Program-made: the position numbers and the translations under genes | Notes under the pieces: model-generated | Told to the model about the DNA's origin: nothing | The model's database searches: none | Seen by the model: only the letters and a program-made list of their open reading frames with translations | In this document: positions 7,658 to 16,650 of the stretch, in pieces | How the letters are laid out: each line of letters opens with the position of its first letter | Numbering within the stretch: the stretch's first letter is position 1 | From: Balneola sp. | GTDB lineage: Bacteria; Bacteroidota; Rhodothermia; Balneolales; Balneolaceae | Direction of reading: 5' to 3' | NCBI GenBank assembly: GCA_028284195.1 | Contig: JANQSE010000009.1 | Coordinates: 1-64,000, forward strand | DNA length: 64,000 nt

Positions 7658-8503
7658 TTATTCCATAATCGATTTACACACATAATCCGGGATTATTCCC
7701 GTCGAACAGATTTGAGATTTATAACTGTCTTCCCGGGTATTTCCTGAAAGCACCAGCATGGTTTTGATCCCAAACTTGTTGCCGCCCAAAATGTCTGTCT
7801 TTAGTGTATCGCCAACCATGAGTATATCGTTTTTGTTGATGAACTCGTCTTTAGTTAATTGTTCATAGGCATACATAAACATCTGGGAATCCGGTTTTCC
7901 AAAATGGATGAATTTTTTCCCCAGCAGATTTTCAACCAGCTTAGCAATGCCTCCAGTAGCAATCGATACATCGTTACTTGAAACAGGATAGTAGTAATCA
8001 GAATTAGCCAGAATCACCGGCATATTTTTCTTTCTGAGAAGGTTTACTGTCTTGTTGATGTCGGTATTCCAATCAAAGCCTTCATCATCCAGGAAAACGC
8101 AGGCAGAAATTTCATCAAGATTTTCAAGATCTAAGTCGCGCACTGCAACATGCTCCAGGCCCGATTGCAGGATATAATCTGCTGAGTTTTCGGTTCCAAG
8201 ATATGCAATTTTTCCGCTGGTAATTTTTTGTTCCAGAAAATGTTTGGCCATCATCCCGGAAGTAAGCATTTCATGCAGCTCAATTCCCGGAAGGCCTAAT
8301 TCCATATATTTATCTATCTGTTGTTGCGGGCTCCGGGACGCATCGTTTGTAAGAACCCTGAACAATTTATTCTCTTTTCGGATGAACTCAAGCGTTTTTT
8401 GAGCTCCTTCAATCAATCCATTATGGTTTTTAATCACGCCGTAAGAATCCAGCATAATGACTTTAAATTGTTTGGCTAATTCAAAAAAAGAAGGATAGCT
8501 CAT
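7658..8503 (-). CDS. HAD class IIA hydrolase (TIGR01459-like)
   Basis: A 281-aa HAD-superfamily protein with a type IIA cap. Motif I is MLDSYGV, with nucleophile Asp19 but Tyr in place of the usual second Asp. TIGR01459 proteins have a comparable DxWG motif. FGKPD supplies the motif III Lys and MVGDTLKTDILGG the metal-binding motif IV. Replacement of the D+2 general acid makes ordinary phosphatase chemistry uncertain. It is the third gene of an operon with a phosphotransferase and a glutamine-synthetase-like gene; its ATG lies 1 nt past the upstream stop. A phosphorylated product of that pathway is a reasonable but unproven substrate. Confidence 0.82.
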   Translation of the reverse strand: MSYPSFFELAKQFKVIMLDSYGVIKNHNGLIEGAQKTLEFIRKENKLFRVLTNDASRSPQQQIDKYMELGLPGIELHEMLTSGMMAKHFLEQKITSGKIAYLGTENSADYILQSGLEHVAVRDLDLENLDEISACVFLDDEGFDWNTDINKTVNLLRKKNMPVILANSDYYYPVSSNDVSIATGGIAKLVENLLGKKFIHFGKPDSQMFMYAYEQLTKDEFINKNDILMVGDTLKTDILGGNKFGIKTMLVLSGNTREDSYKSQICSTGIIPDYVCKSIME

Positions 8504-8504
8504 A

Positions 8505-9548
8505 TTATAATTCCAAAGCTTTTAATAAAGGTTCAGGGTTAAATGTATCATCCAGGGTGGGTAAATGTACTTCTAAAGCTTCTTTTTGTAGTTTGTTGGC
8601 AAATATCTCATGAAAAAAGAAACGCCCGTATTTGATCACATAATTCAGGATAAAAAATCTATACGCTTCTTTTAGAAACCATATTTCCCGTTCACTAAGG
8701 GCGAATACTTTGTGATATGATTTCAGGAAAGTAATGAATCGTTTTTCCATCATAACATCTACATTGTAAGTAAATATTGTTTTGTCGCCTATATCTGATG
8801 AAACACGGCTAAAAAAGTAGAAATCAAGCATCCGGGTACTCATTCTAAACCAATCATAATCCCAACGGGAAAAAAGCTTGAAGTTCTGTGTTACTGAAAA
8901 ATTGCCAATGTTCCAGTCTACAAATACCGGGATTGAATCAAGTTTTGCACCTTCAGTTTTTGCATAGTTATCCAGAAAAAGATCACAGTGTTTTTTGATC
9001 AGTTTTCGATGGACAGGGTAGGCATATTTACTGGATGAATCATCCAACAAATCAATTAGTTCATGGATGTCATCCTGCATGGTTTTGGACGACGCAGGCA
9101 GTGTTGATTTAACCGTATCGCAAGCTTTATGGAAATGAGCAGCTTCAACTCCTAGTTTCTGGACTTGACTCTCATTCAGGCGTTTAGGCAGTTTCTTTTT
9201 AATATGGATTGGACGATAAAAGACAACCCACGCATCAATAATTTCGTTCTGGAAACGATGTACAAATAACTTGTTTCCTTTCATTAATGAGCGGGCTAGA
9301 AAATTCTCGAATGGAGATGGAAGGTTGTTAGATAGCGTGTTTATGATGCTGTGATCTTCCACAAAATGTTCATACTTACCAAAATAAGACAGCTTAGCAA
9401 CTATGTAGTTTTTGTCTTTTAGTGTTATACGGTATACATGGTTAGTAGAAACTTTGGCACTTATATCAATAATGCGGATAATTTCCCTGGTTGGGTCATA
9501 TTCTTTCCAGGCTTCGCGGATAATGGTATCAAAATCAATAAATGCCAT
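8505..9548 (-). CDS. aminoglycoside/choline-kinase-fold phosphotransferase
   Basis: A 347-aa kinase-fold protein. FVDWNIGNF aligns with the Brenner motif HGDxxxxN, keeping the catalytic Asp and the metal-binding Asn at the right spacing but replacing His-Gly. SRWDYDWFRM supplies the second metal Asp (the IDWE equivalent). YIVAKLSYFG probably carries the ATP-binding Lys. The start overlaps the upstream stop as TAATG, and one base separates it from the HAD gene, so translation is probably coupled. Genuine antibiotic resistance is unlikely; a small-molecule kinase acting with the GS-like ligase is the better reading. Confidence 0.78.
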   Translation of the reverse strand: MAFIDFDTIIREAWKEYDPTREIIRIIDISAKVSTNHVYRITLKDKNYIVAKLSYFGKYEHFVEDHSIINTLSNNLPSPFENFLARSLMKGNKLFVHRFQNEIIDAWVVFYRPIHIKKKLPKRLNESQVQKLGVEAAHFHKACDTVKSTLPASSKTMQDDIHELIDLLDDSSSKYAYPVHRKLIKKHCDLFLDNYAKTEGAKLDSIPVFVDWNIGNFSVTQNFKLFSRWDYDWFRMSTRMLDFYFFSRVSSDIGDKTIFTYNVDVMMEKRFITFLKSYHKVFALSEREIWFLKEAYRFFILNYVIKYGRFFFHEIFANKLQKEALEVHLPTLDDTFNPEPLLKALEL

Positions 9549-10921
9549 TATATGATCTCAAAATAGCGTTTTAGTTCCCAGTTTGTTTGCTGTGGGTCAT
9601 ATTGTCTCCATTCCCATTCTCGCGTTTTTATAAAATGATCAACAAAGCTTTCTCCAAACAGTTTATTAGCTATTTCAGAGTTCTTCATTGCTGCGGTGGC
9701 CTGGTGCAGGTTAGAAGGTAATTGGGCTGTATCTTTGTCTGTATAAGCATTCCCCGAAGTTTGTGGCATGCTTAGCTTCATTTTTTTCTTAATTCCATAC
9801 AAGCCGGATGCAAGGCTTGCAGCAATGGTTAGGTAAGGGTTTGCATCTGCTCCCGGTACCCGGTTTTCTATCCGGGTGGAATTTTCTGATTGATTTATAA
9901 TTCGAAATGCAGTAGTTCGGTTTTCTATTCCCCAGCTTACAGTTGTGGGTGCCCATGAACCTTCTACAAATCGCTTATAGCTGTTTGTTGTTGGAGCATA
10001 TAAAGGAAGAATATGCGGGAGACAGTCTAATTGCCCTGCAAGGTATGATTCCATTAAAGAACTGATGCCATACTCTTTAGAATCATCATAAAACATATTT
10101 TTTGTTCCATCTTTATTCCAAAGGCTTTGATGGAGATGCCCGCTGCAGCCAGGCAGCTGCTTGTTCCATTTTGCCATAAAGCTGGCAGTAACGATATGTT
10201 CTGAGGCAATAGTTTTCACCATGGTTTTAAACAGTATTGCTTTATCTGCGGCAGAAAGAACATCGCCATACTTTATACAAGCTTCGTAAACTCCGTCTCC
10301 TGTTTCGGTGTGCAGGCCTTCCAGTGGTATATTGAAGGAACAGAGTTGTTCAAAAAGATCAGCTATGTATTCGTTATACTGAGATGATCTTAATATGGAA
10401 TAGCCAAACATGCCTGGGTATATGGGCTCAGGGTTTATATATCCTTTTTCTTTTAAAGATCGTGGAATTTCTCTGAAATTAAACCATTCAAACTCGGTTC
10501 CAATTTTTGGCGAATATCCCATCTTATGGAACTGAGCAACAATGTTCTTTAATAAAGTTCTTGGGCAAACCCCGGATAAGCTTTCAGATTGTTCAAAATC
10601 AGCAATAAAAAACAGCCGGTTTTCTTCCATTGGGTTTTTTCGAAGTGTACCAAGATCAAACGTAGCAACTGCATCCGGGTACCCGGTATGCCAGCCACTT
10701 ATTTCGCTGTTATCATAGCAAGCGTCATTTATATCCCAGCCAAAAATTACATTACAAAACCCAATTCCGTCATCCATTGATTGCAGGAACTTTTCCTTGC
10801 TGATGAGTTTGCCCCGCATAACTCCGTCAATATCAGTAATAGCAAATTTTATGTTAGAAAGTGTTGATTCTTTAACCAGGTCAACTACTTCTTTTTTTGT
10901 TATTGTTTGTTCAGTTTTCAT
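9548..10921 (-). CDS. glutamine synthetase-like gamma-glutamyl ligase (PuuA/GlnT type)
   Basis: A 457-aa ATP-dependent ligase of the glutamine synthetase fold. KIGTEFEWF provides metal-binding Glu residues; SGHLHQSLW is the GS histidine motif; WGIENRTTAFRI and ENRVPGADANPYLTIAA are ATP- and glutamate-site signatures. The N-terminal TFDLGTLRKNP ... FIADFE pattern and VCPRTLLKNIV resemble gamma-glutamylpolyamine synthetases (PuuA) more than housekeeping GlnA. The usual adenylylation Tyr motif is not evident. It is first in an operon with a kinase-fold protein and a HAD hydrolase, suggesting glutamylation, phosphorylation and dephosphorylation of one metabolite. The amine substrate is unknown. 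Confidence 0.85.
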   Translation of the reverse strand: MKTEQTITKKEVVDLVKESTLSNIKFAITDIDGVMRGKLISKEKFLQSMDDGIGFCNVIFGWDINDACYDNSEISGWHTGYPDAVATFDLGTLRKNPMEENRLFFIADFEQSESLSGVCPRTLLKNIVAQFHKMGYSPKIGTEFEWFNFREIPRSLKEKGYINPEPIYPGMFGYSILRSSQYNEYIADLFEQLCSFNIPLEGLHTETGDGVYEACIKYGDVLSAADKAILFKTMVKTIASEHIVTASFMAKWNKQLPGCSGHLHQSLWNKDGTKNMFYDDSKEYGISSLMESYLAGQLDCLPHILPLYAPTTNSYKRFVEGSWAPTTVSWGIENRTTAFRIINQSENSTRIENRVPGADANPYLTIAASLASGLYGIKKKMKLSMPQTSGNAYTDKDTAQLPSNLHQATAAMKNSEIANKLFGESFVDHFIKTREWEWRQYDPQQTNWELKRYFEII

Positions 10922-11127
10922 TGGGCTGAATATAGAAAAGCTGGGAAAAGTTTATAAGTACTAATCTCTTATTTTAAAATATAGATGGCGATTGAATATT
11001 GAATGCCTGAAGAAAAACCAACTATGCCAGCAGGTAGAAATATGGATCTAGAATTCTGAGATTGTATTTATCCATTAATTTGGAATAAAAAGTACGAGCA
11101 AGTTCCGGTGTTTGTATATCCGAAGGG

Positions 11128-11739
11128 CTAAAGTTCCAAATTCAGTGTAACACGTTCCTGTTTTTTCCTTTCGAATAAAGGCCAAAAGATTCCCAGAACC
11201 AGGATTGAAACTCCAATAGCATACATTATCCAGGCAATGGTTTTATGATGATCCATAAGATTGAGCATGTTCATCAGGTTAAAAAAATCATGCGCTGATT
11301 TTGGAAGCCCGCCAATTAAAGGCATTTGTCGCAGGTAAGCATCGCCACAGTAAGCGGCGGTTTCTAACCAGCTGAATCCCAGCCAGTACAAAGAAAATTG
11401 AGCTAGAAATTGCTGTCGGTTTCGCCAGGCAAAAACAAATACAAGAAAAGGGATTAATACCTGAAGTAATGTTCCTCCAAGCACAGTCAGAAATCTCCAT
11501 CCAAAAATTCCAAGAATAGAATGCCCGGCTTCATGCATAATCAGGTTCAGGTTATCAAGCAGGAAATAGAAAAGACCGAATCCCCAAACATGATCGTAAT
11601 TGACGGCAAAGAAAATATTGAATCGCAATGCCCACCAGAATTGCTTAATAATGAACCATGAACAGAAAAGAAGAACAATGGAAAACCACCATTTTGCCAG
11701 AAAAGGCAGAGCTTTCTCTTTCAAGTCATTGAGATTCAT
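11128..11739 (-). CDS. integral membrane metalloprotease-like protein (HEAGH)
   Basis: About 203 aa with four or five hydrophobic segments. NLIMHEAGHSILG, next to a transmembrane region, carries an HExxH zinc motif as in M50-type intramembrane peptidases. A downstream NLMDHHKT could help bind metal, but the classic NPDG-like third ligand is not obvious, so activity is uncertain. The internal ATG at 11739 (MNLNDLKEKALPF) is preferred to the track start at 11778 because the longer form overlaps the glycosyltransferase gene by 53 bp. The shorter form overlaps it by 14 bp, consistent with translational coupling. Confidence 0.65.
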   Translation of the reverse strand: MNLNDLKEKALPFLAKWWFSIVLLFCSWFIIKQFWWALRFNIFFAVNYDHVWGFGLFYFLLDNLNLIMHEAGHSILGIFGWRFLTVLGGTLLQVLIPFLVFVFAWRNRQQFLAQFSLYWLGFSWLETAAYCGDAYLRQMPLIGGLPKSAHDFFNLMNMLNLMDHHKTIAWIMYAIGVSILVLGIFWPLFERKKQERVTLNLEL

Positions 11740-12754
11740 GGGAGGGAAGTTGCTTAAATTTCTTTTTGCCGGCCACAAAATATTTCCAGATGATGGAGAT
11801 GTTTATTTTGCCAGACAGTTTTTTTGGTTTTGAATGTGAAATCTGCCTTCTCTTTTTTTGAATTGCCTTCCATCCCATGATAAAATGCAGATGTGCTTTT
11901 GCAATAGAAGAAAACTCTTCTTGCTTACCCGACAGCAAGGATTTCCATGCCGCTACTATATCTAATAACCAACGGATTGGAAAGCGAAATAGCAGCTCTG
12001 GAACAGAATAATTCTTCCAGAGCATAAACAGGTTATTCCGGAAGTTGTAATACACTTTTCGGGGAGAGCCCATTGCTAAAGAACCACCTCCTAAGTGATA
12101 TACTACACTTTTTGGGGTGTACATGATTTTATGTCCGGCACGCTTTGTACGCCAGCATAAGTCAATTTCTTCCATATGGAATTCAAAATCTTCATCAAAG
12201 CCGCCAAGTTTTTCAAACACTTCTTTTTTTATGGCCAAAGCAGCTCCGCTTGCCCAGAATATTTCAGCCGGTTCGTCAAACTGTCCCTCATCTTTTTCAA
12301 CGGTATCAAAAATACGCCCGCGGCAAAACGGGTATCCGTATTTATCAATAAATCCTCCGGCAGCACCCGCATATTCAAAGTAATCGGGTTGTTCATAAGA
12401 GAGCATTTTTGGCTGGACGGCTCCCACAGTTTCGTCATCTTCAAATGCTTGGTTGATTTCATGCAGCCAGTCAGGTTCTGTTTTTACATCGTTATTTAGA
12501 AATAGCAGAACTTCTTTATTTGCATAAGCAACGGCTTTATTATTTCCGCCGCAGTATCCATAGTTATCATCAAAGGTTGCGATGATTACTTCCGGAAAGT
12601 GCTCGTTTACCCATTCCACTGTTCCATCACTAGATGCATTGTCAGCCAGGATAATCTCGAAATCGGGATAATCGGTAACGCAAACAGAAGGGAGGAAAGT
12701 TTTTAAATGATGAAGCCCGTTCCAGGTTACAATAATTATGCTGAATCCCTTCAA
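11726..12754 (-). CDS. family 2 glycosyltransferase, rhamnosyltransferase-like
   Basis: A 342-aa GT2 enzyme. FSIIIVTWNGLHHL, ILADNASSDGT and LLFLNNDVK form the GT-A nucleotide-sugar and DxD region; FWASGAALAIKKEVFEKLGGFDEDFEFHMEEIDLCWR is the typical acceptor/catalytic segment of WbbL-like enzymes. A hydrophobic, basic C-terminal tail suggests membrane association. No polysaccharide cluster surrounds it. Its only close partner is the membrane HEAGH protein it overlaps. It is divergent from the phosphoesterase gene. Confidence 0.88.
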   Translation of the reverse strand: MKGFSIIIVTWNGLHHLKTFLPSVCVTDYPDFEIILADNASSDGTVEWVNEHFPEVIIATFDDNYGYCGGNNKAVAYANKEVLLFLNNDVKTEPDWLHEINQAFEDDETVGAVQPKMLSYEQPDYFEYAGAAGGFIDKYGYPFCRGRIFDTVEKDEGQFDEPAEIFWASGAALAIKKEVFEKLGGFDEDFEFHMEEIDLCWRTKRAGHKIMYTPKSVVYHLGGGSLAMGSPRKVYYNFRNNLFMLWKNYSVPELLFRFPIRWLLDIVAAWKSLLSGKQEEFSSIAKAHLHFIMGWKAIQKKRRQISHSKPKKLSGKINISIIWKYFVAGKKKFKQLPSHESQ

Positions 12755-12857
12755 AGAATATTTTATTTAGCCAGGTGTTAGAATTGTGTAGGAGAATTTA
12801 AGAAAATGTGCTTTCTTTGATTCCATTGTTTTACAATGAAGATGATACCAAAAAAGA

Positions 12858-13361
12858 ATGATCAAAATCGGGCTTATTTCTGATACACATGGCTATTTAG
12901 ACCCTCAGGTTCTCGATTACTTTTCTGACTGCGACGAAATTTGGCATGCCGGGGATTTTGGCCCCGTAGCTATTGCAGATCAGCTGAAGGAGGTGGCACC
13001 ATTAGTTGGAGTGTATGGAAATATAGACGGGCAGGATATTCGTTCTGAGTATCCTTTGCACCAGCGATTTGATAGAGAAGGGGTGGATATCTGGATGACA
13101 CATATTGGCGGCATACCCGGTAGATATTGTATTCCTATCCGCGAAGAGATACAGAATAATACGCCTGAGCTGTTTATTTGCGGCCATTCCCACGTTCTTA
13201 AAATAGCCCGCGACCAGGAGCTGAACAAAATGCTTTATATCAATCCCGGAGCAGCCGGCCGGCACGGGTTCCAAACCGAACGGACTATCGTGCGTTTTTC
13301 TATTGATTCCGGAAAAATTGAAAACGTGGAAGTAATTAATTTGGGCAGCCGGTCAGGATAG
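12858..13361 (+). CDS. YfcE/MJ0936-family metallophosphoesterase
   Basis: A 167-aa single-domain calcineurin-like phosphodiesterase. ISDTHG (D9, H11), HAGDFG, VYGNIDGQ, WMTHIGG and CGHSHV give the complete two-metal ligand set in order. Length is typical of small YfcE-type enzymes, which hydrolyse phosphodiesters in vitro and whose in vivo substrates are mostly unknown. It is a cytosolic monocistronic gene. Confidence 0.9.
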   Translation: MIKIGLISDTHGYLDPQVLDYFSDCDEIWHAGDFGPVAIADQLKEVAPLVGVYGNIDGQDIRSEYPLHQRFDREGVDIWMTHIGGIPGRYCIPIREEIQNNTPELFICGHSHVLKIARDQELNKMLYINPGAAGRHGFQTERTIVRFSIDSGKIENVEVINLGSRSG

Positions 13362-13592
13362 TTTTTGCCACAGATACACTAAGGCTCAAAGCTAATTCTG
13401 TCTTGTCATCTACAAGAATGAAAGCTTTTAAGATAGATTAAAACCACTAATTTTTACTCGAAATCTGTAGTCCAAAATATACCTACTAAGTATTTTATTA
13501 GATTTCTTGCTATTACAGATGTTGAATCCATACCAAAATGAATTCAGCATAAGGTTCAGCATGACGTTGCTAAAATCCCTATCATCTCGACC

Positions 13593-14411
13593 ATGGGAAA
13601 ATTGAAAAAATCACTATTCAGTACAGGTATAACGCTGTTCGTTTGCTATGTTGGGGTATGCATCTATTTCTATAACATTCAAACGGTGATACTCTTCAAG
13701 CCTTACCCGCTGCATGAAGAACATCAATACGGCTACAGTTTTGATTTCGAGGAGCGATATTTTGATGTTTCCGATGGAGAGAAGATTCATGCCATTCATG
13801 CGAAAGTTCAGGATTCGGCAAAAGGCCTGGTAATCTACTTCCATGGTAATGCGGGTAACAATGATACAAATCCGATCAAGTTCAATTTATTTATGGACCA
13901 AAACTATGATGTACTCTATCCGGATTATCGCGGGTTTGGTAAAAGTACCGGTAAGTTAAAAGATGAAGATGATCTTATAGGGGATATGAAGACAGTTTAT
14001 TCTGAAATGCTGGAGGAGTACGATGAAGAAAATATCTTTATTGTAGGATATTCGATGGGTTCCGGTGTGGCCGCTCAGGTTGCTGCAGCCAATAATCCGA
14101 AAGGGGTTATGATATGGACCCCTTATTACAGTATGATTGACATGAAGGATGCACAATACCCATTTTTGCCTTCTTTTCTAATGAAATTTCCACTAAGAAC
14201 AGATCTGGCCATTCAGGAAATTGAAGAACCAATTACCATTTTTTATGCTGAAAATGATGAAGTACTGCCTGTCAATCGAGCATTGAAATTGAATGAGTTT
14301 CTGGATGAAAACGATCAGTATTTCATATTAAAAGATCATCCGCATTATGGAGTGTACCGGAGTGAAGAAGTGCAAAGCCGCATTGCCGAAATTCTGGAGA
14401 GAAAATCGTAA
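13593..14411 (+). CDS. membrane-anchored alpha/beta hydrolase
   Basis: A 272-aa protein with one N-terminal membrane helix (about residues 8-30) and a serine-hydrolase domain. VIYFHGNAGNN is the oxyanion loop and VGYSMGSGVAAQ the nucleophile elbow. YAENDEVLP contains the acid residue and LKDHPHYG the His. This matches the BEM46/YfhR-like group. The stop overlaps the rmuC start as TAATG, so the two are co-translated. The substrate is unknown. Confidence 0.8.
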   Translation: MGKLKKSLFSTGITLFVCYVGVCIYFYNIQTVILFKPYPLHEEHQYGYSFDFEERYFDVSDGEKIHAIHAKVQDSAKGLVIYFHGNAGNNDTNPIKFNLFMDQNYDVLYPDYRGFGKSTGKLKDEDDLIGDMKTVYSEMLEEYDEENIFIVGYSMGSGVAAQVAAANNPKGVMIWTPYYSMIDMKDAQYPFLPSFLMKFPLRTDLAIQEIEEPITIFYAENDEVLPVNRALKLNEFLDENDQYFILKDHPHYGVYRSEEVQSRIAEILERKS

Positions 14412-15694
14412 TGGAATATATTTTAGCAGTCATAGCACTAATAGTTGGAGCCGCAGGCGGATTTTTTATTGCTCATTTCAGATCTAAATCCGAGAGCTCC
14501 CGGCTGGAAGAACGGAATACGAATCTGGATGAACAGCTTAAAGATGCCGAAACGAAGTTGGAAGCTGAATCGACTCGTGCGAACGAACTGGATAAAGAAC
14601 TGGCCGAGTTAAATGCTGATCACCGAAATCTTCAGGAAAAGCTTACCGAGCAGAAGCAGGAACTGGCCGAAATGCAGAAGCAGCTTAAGGTTCAGTTTGA
14701 GAATCTTGCGAATAAAATTCTGGATGAAAAAGCTGAAAAATTCTCCAAGCAAAACAAAGAAAGCCTGGATCAGCTACTAAACCCGCTGGGAGTTAAACTG
14801 GAAGAGTTTAAGAAGAAGGTAGAAGAGACATATAACGAAGAAAACAGGCAACGGGCTACACTAAAAGAACAGATCAAGCAAATGGCGGAGCTCAATCAAA
14901 AAATGAGTGATGATGCACAAAACCTTACTAAAGCTTTAAAAGGAGATAGTAAGGCGCAGGGAAATTGGGGAGAGGTAATTCTGGAACGAATTCTTGAGAA
15001 ATCCGGACTTACAAAGGGTCGCGAATATGAAGTTCAGACTTCAGTTACTACTGAAGAAGGCAAGAGACTTCAACCGGATGTAGTGGTTCATTTACCGGAT
15101 GAGAAGTTTCTGATCATCGACTCTAAAGTGGCACTAACTGCATATGAACGCTTCTCTTCATCTGAAGATGATAACGAAACTGAGAACATGTTGAAGCAGC
15201 ATATTTTTTCCATTCGTACTCATGTAAAAACATTGAGCGAGAAAAACTATCAGTTAATTCATGGAGATCGCAGTCCTGATTTTGTGTTGCTGTTTATTCC
15301 TATTGAATCGGCTTTTGGGGTGGCTCTTCAAAACGATTCGAATTTGTACTACGAGGCATTTGAACGCAACATTGTAATTGTGAGCCCTTCCACATTATTG
15401 GCTACACTTGCTACCATAGACAGCGTTTGGAAGCAGGAATATCAGAATAAAAATGCGTTGGAAATAGCTCAGCGCGGTGGAGCTTTATATGATAAGTTTG
15501 TGGGTTTTGTGGAAAGCATGGAAGATGTGGGACAGCGTATCCGTCAAACTCAGGATAGTTATGACACCGCTATGAACCGCTTGCAAACAGGATCGGGTAA
15601 TTTAGTTGGCCAGGCAGAGAAATTGAGAAAACTGGGAGCAAAAGCTACTAAGAAACTTCCCAAAGGCCTGGACGGGGATGAAGAAGAAAGTTAG
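14411..15694 (+). CDS. rmuC: DNA recombination protein RmuC homologue
   Basis: A 427-aa protein with an N-terminal membrane helix (residues 3-23), a long coiled coil (about 30-150), then the RmuC nuclease-like domain. KGDSKAQGNWGEVILERILEKSGL and LQPDVVVHLPDEKFLIIDSKVALTAYERF are its characteristic core; the DSK motif belongs to a PD-(D/E)XK-like fold. RmuC limits inversions at short inverted repeats in E. coli. Translationally coupled to the upstream hydrolase. Confidence 0.93.
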   Translation: MEYILAVIALIVGAAGGFFIAHFRSKSESSRLEERNTNLDEQLKDAETKLEAESTRANELDKELAELNADHRNLQEKLTEQKQELAEMQKQLKVQFENLANKILDEKAEKFSKQNKESLDQLLNPLGVKLEEFKKKVEETYNEENRQRATLKEQIKQMAELNQKMSDDAQNLTKALKGDSKAQGNWGEVILERILEKSGLTKGREYEVQTSVTTEEGKRLQPDVVVHLPDEKFLIIDSKVALTAYERFSSSEDDNETENMLKQHIFSIRTHVKTLSEKNYQLIHGDRSPDFVLLFIPIESAFGVALQNDSNLYYEAFERNIVIVSPSTLLATLATIDSVWKQEYQNKNALEIAQRGGALYDKFVGFVESMEDVGQRIRQTQDSYDTAMNRLQTGSGNLVGQAEKLRKLGAKATKKLPKGLDGDEEES

Positions 15695-15701
15695 TTCATT
15701 G

Positions 15702-16592
15702 TTATTTGTTAGTGGATGTACCATTACCAAATAACGAACACATAATATAAAATCCTTTCATAACCGAGAGGTTTAATCCGCACTTTTTTACCAAATCCTG
15801 CTCCATTTCTTTATAGCTGATTTGTTGGGCTATCTGGTATTCTTTTTCAATTAATACATCTTCAAAGCCTTTTCGGTTAAGAGGGAGTTTGATGGATTCT
15901 CCAACCAAAGCCACTCCACTTGTGAACATAGATCTGTGGAAGATATTCAAATCATCAAGCGAGAAGAGTGTGGAGATCAGCTTATGGTCAGGACAAAATT
16001 CTTTGATCTCATTCAATACATTTTTTGCATCGTAAAGCGACAAATAATCAAAAAAACCTTCAGCAATAAACAAAGTACTCTTATTTTGGTCAAAGTCCGG
16101 ATGATTCCCCAAAACTTCTTGTAAAGACTGTTGTGTTACATCCAAAGCACATAGGTGTAATGCCGAATTAATACAGCCCTCATTTTCTAAAAAAGAACAC
16201 TTGGAACTAATCATTGCAGGTGTATCAATTTCAAAACAATGAATTTTTTTGTTACTCCAAAAGCTTCCCAAATGATCCAGCCCTGATCCCAATACAACTA
16301 ACTGAGAGTATCCTTCTGTTAGAGATTGCTTTATAATTTGATCTATGTAGTATTTTCGTGAAACAATATGCATTAGATCGCCAGGAAGTAATAACTCTTC
16401 CCACCAGACAAAGAAATTTCTCCAGAACGGAGAGGCCAGTGCTTTCGAATTCCAACTCAAATGTTTAGGAAGATATTTCACCATTTTCTGGTAAAACTTC
16501 AAAATAGCAGGATCGAATTTTTGTCCCAGTTTTGGATTAAGGGTTAACCCATAAAATTTGATAGCAATGTATGCAGCGGTATGTGAAAGCAT
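15702..16592 (-). CDS. class I SAM methyltransferase, leucine carboxyl methyltransferase family
   Basis: A 296-aa protein of the LCMT/TIGR00027 group. LVVLGSGLDHLG is the SAM loop, FEIDTPAM the acidic strand end, and TLFIAEGFFDYLS the post-core segment typical of this family. Bacterial members methylate carboxylates or are of unknown function. No operon partner: it converges on rmuC and is followed in the same direction by the pseudouridine synthase gene's own transcript. Confidence 0.75.
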   Translation of the reverse strand: MLSHTAAYIAIKFYGLTLNPKLGQKFDPAILKFYQKMVKYLPKHLSWNSKALASPFWRNFFVWWEELLLPGDLMHIVSRKYYIDQIIKQSLTEGYSQLVVLGSGLDHLGSFWSNKKIHCFEIDTPAMISSKCSFLENEGCINSALHLCALDVTQQSLQEVLGNHPDFDQNKSTLFIAEGFFDYLSLYDAKNVLNEIKEFCPDHKLISTLFSLDDLNIFHRSMFTSGVALVGESIKLPLNRKGFEDVLIEKEYQIAQQISYKEMEQDLVKKCGLNLSVMKGFYIMCSLFGNGTSTNK

Positions 16593-16650
16593 ATTACGCA
16601 GGATAAGGTCTTCCTATAAAGAACAAGCATAATGAGGGTACAATCATCAA

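Noticed and set aside
8505-9548. Antibiotic-resistance aminoglycoside phosphotransferase
   Set aside because: Only the kinase fold is supported; the Brenner motif is altered and the gene is locked in a metabolic-looking operon.
12117-12499. Several plus-strand ORFs inside the glycosyltransferase gene
   Set aside because: All overlap a well-supported GT2 frame on the other strand and show no motif or start signal.
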